DNA of 64,000 nucleotides from Lucifuga dentata. Taxonomy: Eukaryota > Chordata > Actinopteri > Ophidiiformes > Bythitidae. The translations under genes were made by a program, and so were the position numbers. Shown piece after piece: positions 28,000-37,900 of the stretch. Positions within the stretch are counted from its first letter, which is position 1. Each line of letters opens with the position of its first letter. The DNA is taken from NCBI GenBank assembly GCA_014773175.1, contig VXCM01000162.1, positions 189,237-253,236 on the forward strand. Reading direction: 5' to 3'. The notes under the pieces were generated by a model. The model saw only the letters and a program-made list of their open reading frames with translations. It was not told where the DNA came from and did no database searches.

Positions 28000-29179
28000 C
28001 AAGCATTTTCTGGATCTGACCCCATGATGTCTTCTCATTTGGGAGTTCAAAACCTCCCCATATATGCATCTAGAAGGCATCCTGATCATATGCTCAAACC
28101 ATGTGACCTGGATCCTTTCAAGCTGAAAGGAACCAGGTGAGATGACATGAAGGAGCAGCAGTTCTACTCTGAGTTGTCTCCTGATGTCCGAGCTTCTCAC
28201 CCTGTCACTAAGGGTGAGTCACAACACCCTATGAAAAAACTCAAACCCTTTCATTCTTCCAGACACAACTCAGAGCTCATGACCATAGGTGAGAATTACA
28301 GTACAATGTTGAACCAGTAAACTGATCTCCTTACTACAGTCCACTACAGCTGCAGACAATAAGTTAAAACCCATTTTTCTCATTATTACTCTCATTATTA
28401 CTGCTTACTTATTATTTATCACATCACTTGTTAAACTAATTTTCCATTACCTTCCAAAACTATGTCACTACATCTTCTCTAACATCAGGATAAATCAACT
28501 ACCAATTAGTTCTTCCTGTCCAGTTGGAAAATGGCCTTATTGAACTTCTAGACAGAAACATCATGTCCCAATCAACTGTACACATGCTTTTTAAGACTTT
28601 TTGACTTTTTAAGATAAATGATGCTGTGACCACTTTGTGGAGGATAAAAGAAATGTAATAAACAATGTGACAAATCACTGCATTAGAGAATAATAACTGC
28701 TAAATTACTTTTGATAATGAATTATTTTCCTTGAATGACAGCCAGTGGAGCCTGAAACAATATAGATGACACAAGTTTTGGCCAGATTTGTAATTACCTG
28801 CATGTACAGTTGATATACTGGCCTCACTTAAATGCTTTTTGTATGGTTACAATGAAACCAATGATTGTAAATGTGGAAAAAAAACACCCTTTGGGAATGT
28901 GCAAAAAAACTGCTCTCCAAATTTTGACAGACAATAGAGATAATCAGGGGAGGTGTGCAGCACCACCACTGCAAGCAGCATCTCTAAAATCCCTGGCTCC
29001 TTTTCTGATCACACGGAAATGTACTGAGAGGGAGGCAAAGCACAATTATATTAACAGCGTTGTAGCATCGCTGGCTGCTGGTAACAAGAGCTGAAAGACA
29101 TTTTTTTTTCCTACAGCAGCATCCAAGATTATTTCATGACAGCAAGAGTTTAAACACCACAGTAATGCAAAGAGCTGAA

Positions 29180-29213
<34 letters not shown>

Positions 29214-31880
29214 CAGCCACAACCTTTTTGTAAACCTCCAGGTTCAATTCCAGAAGATGCCAGTGGGCCCATACTAGAGCCCACTGAGCAGCAGCAGATT
29301 GACTAGATTGGGGATGATGGCTCCTGTTATACTCACCACTGTAGAAGCGAATCAAACAACTCAGGTCTGAGTTTGCTGCCTCTCGCTGCACCCGTGCAGG
29401 TTCTGCATAGCCCATAGCTGCCAGGTAGTCATACACCATCTGGAGAGGACGCTCAGAGGGGTCCAGTCTCCTAAACAGAGACAAAGCAGAGGTGGTGTGA
29501 TAATGCCCCCACACACATCATTTTCTTCATGTTTCCTTCAGCCATATAAGAAGACACACACACAAGTATCCAACAAAGTCTTCTCACATTTTTAATATCT
29601 CCTCTAAAAGCAGCAGACGCTTCCAGAGAGCCCAGGCGAAATTCTCTGTTCTTGTTCAGAAGGTGCAGAATCCAAAGGTATAAACATATAGTATATCACC
29701 CCAAATATGACTTTAAAGCACTATAAATAACTTCTGAGGACAGATGAGACAATATTTTAAGTTGCATTATTATTCCAGGAGGCTCTACTTATGTGATTAT
29801 TTTAAAAGTTGCATTCATATTGTACATTTACCAACAGCCTAAGACATGTAAACTAGTACTTCAACTCACAGCTACCCATTAAAAAAAATCTGTTTACATG
29901 ATAGAAAATATTATTATGATTATCCAGAGGAAATCATCTTAGAAGTCTTGATTAAAGAAAATATGTCCTCAGATCTTTTCTGGACCTCAGGGTGCATGCT
30001 GGGGTTGCCTCTTACACTCCTAATGATCTGCAATGTATAAATGTGGCCAGAAGTTCATGTACTTATTTAGCTGGAGGCTGGATACACGACAGAAGATTTC
30101 ATTAGGATACCCATGCTGCTTTTGTGCAGCAATTTGGAATGGGAAAATAACTAATTCCATTGTACTTTCATGATTTCTTACATAATAGGAATCTCACTAT
30201 TCTAAGTTTTTTACTGAATGAAAATCTGCATTTCTCACTATTGCAAGAAAAATGAAGTCCATATTGCCCTCTTTGCTTTGCTTATTTTTTTTTTCAAGCT
30301 CATATAAATCTAGAAATGTGTTGAAACATATCATTAAGTCTATTCTTTCTCTAGATGTGGATTTGTCTTAATCTGAGGAAATCATCTTGCTCCACTGGTA
30401 ATCACTTTAAGGACTCTTCTCACTGATATGTAACAGGATGAATACCAATCCTGAAATCTGGTACCTCTAGTGCGATACAAGCAATCTTTGATCTAATTGC
30501 TACAATACAGCGGTCCTGGCAAGTATGAGAGCAAGCATAACCACTCTCCTTGTGAAATAAGGAGACTCCTGTGAGTTCTTGTTATTAATGATTAGAGTAG
30601 TCCTACTGCAACGAGAGCCACCAAAATCACAAAGTGAGTACTGGCTTATTACAGGTATACTAATATGATGACTGATTAAAAAATGCTTGATGCTTGACAC
30701 TTGATGGTTTAATGCTTTAATGCTTGTTTAAAGTATTAAACCGGCTTATTACAGGTATATTAATATGATGACTGATTAAAAAATGATTAATTAAAGAAGA
30801 CTCCGTATTTTATTATACTTTGCAGCACACAAGCTGATAGAGAAGTATATCACCATCAAGCAGATATTGGTGCAAAGTGTGTTAGTTAATGTGATATATT
30901 AATAGGGCTGATAAAGCAAAGTGGCTGAAAGCACTTGAAAGCAAGACTTTCCACTGTGGACAAATGCATCCACGTTATCATTGCTGCAGAACTCAGATAC
31001 AAAAATTTGGTGCCAACTATGAATGTTGTTGGGTACAATGGGGTAAATTTATGGCTGAGGTTCATCTGATAAGGAACAGAATGGAAAACAACTGGCAACC
31101 TCCAATGTTCAGAGGACCAATGAGGCCAAGAACATCAGTACTCAGCAGTCCTCCAGCAGAACCAGACTAACTGCTGGCTGCTTAAATATCCTCAGCATGA
31201 AGAAATACAAGACACAGAGGAATATTACCTAAAAATACACACATGTTTTTGAGTCATTTCCACCTTAAGCCCTGCAGGTAAACTTAGGAGCCACTTCCAC
31301 TTTTCAGTGAAGGACTCTTAATCAGATCTTTGATCACATTTAGCTGACAGTTACTGATATATCATAAAAGCTACAGCACCGATTCCATGTCAGCAACTCA
31401 CTTAAAACATTTGATTTCAAACAGCTTCAACAACTCAGCATAGGATTTAGGCAGCTGACTGATGGTGACTGCCGAGCATTCTTGTTAATGCTTACACTTT
31501 CAAAGCATAAATATGAGTAATTTATTCATAAATCCCCTTCCCTCGTGGCAATGCAGTAAGAAGCGGTTTAATCTCTGTCAAATGACACCCAAAGGGTAGG
31601 TAAATTATGCAGCAAACTATGAAATGTGTGTCTTAGTTGTGTAGAATCTGCCAGCAGCCTGAGTAAAAGAGATGTACAGTATCTTAAAAACTGACACATA
31701 CTAGATTCCACAAGTACACAAAACTTCATCTGTTGGGGGTATATTTAACATGTCATTAGTTGTAATACTTCAGAGATTACAGATCCTGGAGCCATGTTTC
31801 AGTGTCTCATCACAGTCAGAGGGAAGGAGAGAGAGAAGAGAGAAGGAGGACAGAGAAGGAGGGAGAAGGAGGGACGGAGA

Positions 31881-31919
<39 letters not shown>

Positions 31920-34900
31920 AGGATGTTGTTGTTGTTGTAGGAAAAAGAGTAAAATGAACCATACCAATTGGTAAACTGATTAATTAGCTGTTGTCCTTTT
32001 GCCGTGTTAACAGGTACGTCTTGTGAAAATCAATGCATCAGACCATCATGGAGCAAAGAACATTTTTCTAATCTAAATCACATGAGTTTGGGGGGATACT
32101 GTGCTCTACTCCACCAGCACTGCAGCAACGCTTACTTAGCTTAGTGCTTTCTGCTGTGAATAATGTTTCTCAAAAATCAGCTTAAATTTAGAGAAGAACA
32201 CAGATGACCAACACTGGTAATAAAGCAGAGCCAAAACGACAATACTGATAAATAGGTGTAGATGTGAGACAGATGAGACATTATGTTAATATTCTAACAA
32301 TAATCTAAGACACTTTATAACTAGTTTCACAATCACTCACTCCGTAATACCTTCACACCCAACCTTTGCCATGCTGTCTTGCAAGTTGAAGCTTTGAACT
32401 CATAGCAAATTCAAGCATTTACCTACAATATCCTTGATCAGCCAATTTCTGTTGCCAAAGTCCACAACACTTACATCTCCTCTGGCCCCACCCCTTGCCT
32501 GTCAAGCATTGCACCCAACATCAACCTTACAAATTATTTATCCCGTGTCATTTTTTCAGGCTATGTCTGGTGAAAATACCAGTCTCTTGGCTCTCTGTAA
32601 AACTACAGGCTGGCTCCAGAAGCTGGCCCCCACGATCCCATCAGTGTTTCCCTTCTGTCTGAGGTTCTCTTTGATCCTGTATAACTTATGAAAGGGGTAT
32701 TCACAAATCAGCATTGTTCTGGCACCTCACTTTGCAAACTGAAGTGATAAGAACTACTCCTTCAGGGTGCATTCACTCATTATTTCATTTCTCATTATTC
32801 ATTCATTACACGTACTGGTGAGAAGATGAAAACCTGAACCAGGAAGTCCAGTTTGGAGGATGACCAAATGCCAAACCATAGCATAATGGTTTGTACTCCT
32901 TTAAGCATGACTGAACAACTCTGGAAACTTATTATGGCAACAGTAGAGTTCTCCTCTGTTTCCATGCTGTCAAGGTAAATAGTAACAATGCTTTGAGGTG
33001 AGCGCTTGTAGTGCAGCGCGTTACTGATGAGATTGCATTTTGATGTGGTAGAGCCTAAGTAGAGCTGGGATCAACTTTTTTCCAGTCTGCCTTTTTTTTT
33101 TGCTGAAGTCCTGTGTGTTGGCATCACTGCTGTGCCAACAGAGCAGTCTAACTGAAATTAATGAGGAGCCTGTGGCTTTTTTTGCCGAGAGCTATTGTCG
33201 GTATGAACCTGCCATCATACATAGAGGAGTCAGCTGAGGTGGTCTGGGCATCTCCCTGTGGAAGTGTTCTGAACATGGAGACCCTGGAGCAGACCCAGGA
33301 CATGCTGGCTCTGGGCTGGGCATGGATCTCCAGGCAAGGCTGGATCAAGTTTCAGTGTAAAAAACAAAAAAAACAAAAAGAGGACTGCGCTGCCCACCCT
33401 TTTGGCACTGTAACCTTGTTCAAGATAAGTGGCTCAAGAACGGATAAATGGATGGATGTCTTCAACAGCAGTTCTGTTTTTTTCTTTAAAAGAAGTTTGT
33501 TTGAATGAAAATGCAAGGTCAATAAAGCATAAAAGGACAGAGATCACATCTGCCACATTTTATTTCAAGTTCTAAAAAAGAAAGTCACTAAATAAAAAGT
33601 CTGAAATTCTTCCATCATATTCTCATGGACAATTCCTTTATCAGCGCTCATTTCACTGCTGTCAACAGCTTTGAATATTTCAGAAGCTCATTTCTTCATG
33701 CATGTATTAGCAATCATTATATAAACCCTAGTAATTATGAAGAATTTATCTAAGTGAGTTTACAAATTGAATTACAAGAAGGAGAGAGATTAAAATTCCA
33801 CACTTCAAAGCTCAAGTATGTTCCATGAACACGTGTACATCTGAATTTTATACATTTACACTACAGGCCAGAAGTTGGAGGCCCCCCCAGATTTAGCATG
33901 ACCAGACTGTACCAAATTAATCCCAAAATGCTCTGGGAGAAGGAAGACAGCAAGCTATTGAATAGAATATTAAAACACATAAGCAAGGGAGTTTGGGCAA
34001 GAGAGTTGTAACACAACTGAAGTGCCAGTGCACTAATACAGACTGGACATGCCTTCAATAATAATCATTTCTTAAGCCATAGTGGCTGCATAATGTGCTC
34101 CTGTTGACAAATTANTTTTTTTTTTTTTTTTTTAATCTGGAGGTGGCCTCAAACTTCTGGCCTGTCGTATATATTAACCTTGACTTATCTTTACTGTATG
34201 TGTTGTCTACAGGAATTAAATTTCCCATTGAGGATGCTGGTATAAACAAGAATCAGCTTCCGTTAGCTATTAATTCTCAGTGGAAGGCAAAAACTTTATG
34301 AATTTTAAATCCCCTGTTCATACTGGCAGTCAGACAGCAAAATGAATGCTTGCAAAATAAACAAAACCAAGTCTTGCCTGAAGTCTGAAACAGCGATCCA
34401 TGGGCTTACTAAAAGCCTTTTCATTTATTTCCAGTCAGAATTATTCTGCAATGCCTACAGCTCACAATCAGCAGCCAGTTCTTATGCTGTTCATTGGCCA
34501 CACGACTGACTGGTAAGCTACAAAGTCATTCTCAACTTCCATCTATGTTTCAGTCACCTACATAACCATTTACAATGGTCCTCTTAAAGCACCAAATGGT
34601 TTTGTGCCCCATGAATGCCTTATAATATATCAAAAATTTTGCTCTGTCTTAGTATCTCTTGCATAACCAAAACACTAGCTAGACACGAAGCAATAAACCA
34701 CTGAGATTTAACTTATTGTTTTAATTTTAGACATACTGGTGCAGCATTGTTACTTTTGAATCTAAGATTTGAAAATGAACCAGAGTCTCCTTTCAGGTAT
34801 TTGGTTTAGGTCCATGTAAGCAAAGGAGGAATGCTATGGATTTACTCCTGCTCATGGATCAGTGGACCTGCTTTTTCATCCTTTCATAGATAATCAGGGG

Positions 34901-37900
34901 CTTGTTTGCTCTTTCTGTCTACATATGTCTTGTGGATCTGGGAGAGGCTTATAGCTGTGTTCCCTGAGGTATCCTGGTTGAGTTACTGTGGGATATTGGA
35001 TGCTGGGGTCACTGCAGCAGGTCCTTTGCATTAATGAAGCTCCGTCGCAGTTGGCGTTCTTTTTGCATTACTCATGGACAGGATATCGAATCACAGCCAA
35101 AGTATGGAGAGGATCTACTTTTATGACATTTATGTGACATGTCTGATTGTTATGACGGTCTCTTTCATGCTTTATCGGAGGCTTCACTTTATCGGAGATA
35201 ACTGCCTCAAGAATAGTTAAAGCTCAAGCATGCTTCAAAAGACGTAAGACACAAGACGAAATGACAAAATAACAGTCTGGTGAATATATCCTAGAATACA
35301 GAATGCAAGAATTTGATTTCTTTCTAATGCCACTCCATGGCAGTAGGGGGTGTAGAAGGGTCAGAAGTCACATGTTACCAGAGGCAGTGATGTTGAGACT
35401 TAGCAGTGGCTGTAGTTTATTAAGTAATAAAAAAAAAAAAAAAAAAAAAAGATGGAGAAGGAGATAGTACACCTGTCACAACCAGCCATGTGATATTTAG
35501 GCAAATTACAGTCAGGGGGAAATGGAAAAGACAAAAGTTTACCTTGGGGGGTCCCTGCACAAAGAACACCAAAAGAGCCTGAATCACCATGTCTTGAGCT
35601 TGCAAGACATGTTTTTGCTTTGAAAGTTCTACTTCTTATGGAATATAGTGGGGCCTTTAAGATAATGTATTTTATTTACAAATGACAGCAACAGAAACTG
35701 TTAGATTGACTGCCAGATTGGTAGAAGTTGTGGCGGTAAACAGACAGCTGGGCCATAACGCAAAGCTCTTGATTTTAAGGTACTAAGACTTCATAGAGCC
35801 ACCAAGATCGTTTCTTGCATTGTGACACGACAGAGGAGGACTGATTATGGAATAAATACACTGTTTAAAAAATTTCAAGACCAAACCTATACACATTTTT
35901 AATAGATGTTTGCAGAAATAATTTTCTGCTTATCCAAAAAACTACAATCTGACAGATGCACAGATTAACTTACAAGCAGGACACCCAGTTTAGGTTGGTG
36001 GTGTGTATCAGACAGTAGTTTCGATGAATGTGCATTTACCTGACTAGATCCCCATGCAGCTGAACAAAGAGTCCCTGGCCATCCCGCTGGGCACACAGCT
36101 CCTCCACTGTGGTACTGGTGGAGCAGAGCACCAGCTGCAGGTCTGTCTGAGGGGTGGAGGTGGCCTGGGGACCAGAGGCAGGTGGCACAGGGTCTACTGT
36201 CCCCACATACAGACATACACATCCCCGTTGGGTGTCTCCCTTGAGCCAGTCCCGCTCTCGGGATCCAAACCGGGTCTTTCTTGTCACACAGCCCCGACTC
36301 CCATTCCGTTTCATGTTGCGCTGTGGACACACACAGACAAGGACATCAGAGATATAGATCAGAATGTCTAATAGCCATAAGCAGTCCAAAGACACCAAGG
36401 GTGGAGCTGAATTTACTGCTGAATCTTCCAGAGGTGCTGAGCACTGTTTCAACATAACATCTGTGCTGGGAGGTCCACTTTAATCATCTCTCTAAAAGTC
36501 AGTGAAATAAATAAATAAATAATCTTCATATTCGAAGTAAAAAAGAAAAAAAAGAAAAAAAAAGAAAAACTCATGGTTAAAAAAGTTATTTTTATGTTTC
36601 TCTGCACAAAGTAGTACCATAGTGATACATCATGTATGGAATGTAGATCATATGTTAACATCCTTAAAGTAGGTTCTGTGATATGGAAATGCTAATAAGA
36701 ACAATATGCAAAACTGCTTCCATTTCTCTTCTCAGTCAAACCAAGGACCTTTCCATCCTCCCCTTCACCCCGTCTTAATTTTCTTAATTTCCGTCATTAA
36801 ACAGTCGGGTCTCCTGCCAAGATGTGCCTTTACTTTCCTAAAAAGGTAATTTCTGAACACTGCTTATACTTATCCGGGGAAGGATTATCCCAGAGGATAG
36901 ATCGGCAGGCTTACAACTGGAAGGACGCTAGTTTAAATCCCAGACATGACAAATTCATGTGGGGAAAGAGAATAAAAAATGCTTTTTTACCCTTTCCTCA
37001 TCAGTTACTGTTGACTGATGAATTCACTGATTCCTGCTGTGGAATCAGTGCTCAGACCAGAAGACCAGATGTACTGGGCAGCTTCACAGAGCAGAACTAA
37101 GGTATGAATGTGTGTGTCAGGGCCAAAAATCACAGCAGGTGGCTTCAGTCATCTTATCATGAATGAGAACTAAAACTGTCTCATCAGCTGAAGTACACTG
37201 AAGAGATATGTCATAGGTACTGGGTTGTTTGTGAGTCCATGATGGCTTGATTACTTTTCAGCTCACCCCGCAGCTCCTTTAAAGAGTTCCTGATGATACA
37301 TTGATACTATCAACACGCTGCATCTTGAGTTTCAGAAAATCCTTAAGTCATATTTTACTATTGATAGGGAGGCAGGTAGGGTTCGGCTGTGATTTCACTG
37401 ACCCCACCCACTAAGCTGCATTTCTTTATAGACTTTAAACTGTGCAAGTTTAATTATCTACTATATATATATATATAAAGACAAATATTAAGCTATGTCC
37501 ATAGCTATTTACATTGACTGAGCTAATGGTTTCACTGCTAATACTAGTTAGCAGAAGTATTTTAGTCTTTATTTAATCTGAAACATGAGCAGCACTGTTC
37601 CACCTGGTTCTACTTATAAATAGGATGATGACCTATTTTATTTTATGATTTTGATGTGCAGCCTTCCTCCAAAGACAATATAAACCTGACAAGCATTAAT
37701 ATGTGTATGTGTGTGTGTGTGTGTATGTGTGTGCACGCGCGCGCCTCTACGTGCACGTGTAGTCATTGCACATTTGTGTAAATATCCAGAGTGGTTAGCA
37801 GTGGGCCTACGTGATTAAACCCACAGTGACAATAGCTTATATGGTACATGTTTCACTGAATGACAACCATTAACAGATCAATCACCGGCCATCACACCCT

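Larger units (their letters stand above)
23993..29336 (-). other. PHLPP2 intron 3, upstream part
   Basis: About 5.3 kb. It holds an A homopolymer with an N (24278), an exon-like + strand island (24510-24667), a CA/TA microsatellite and a degraded LINE (27990-28300). Otherwise unremarkable. Confidence 0.6.
29471..36039 (-). other. PHLPP2 intron 2 (6.6 kb)
   Basis: Contains a local 43-bp duplication, a GA-rich tract, a LINE 3' fragment and a Tc1-like MITE (separate entries). No coding exon recognised. Confidence 0.65.

Noticed and set aside
36875..36950. Possible tRNA gene
   Set aside because: Only a degenerate B box is visible, the A box and acceptor stem are absent, and the surroundings look like a SINE remnant.
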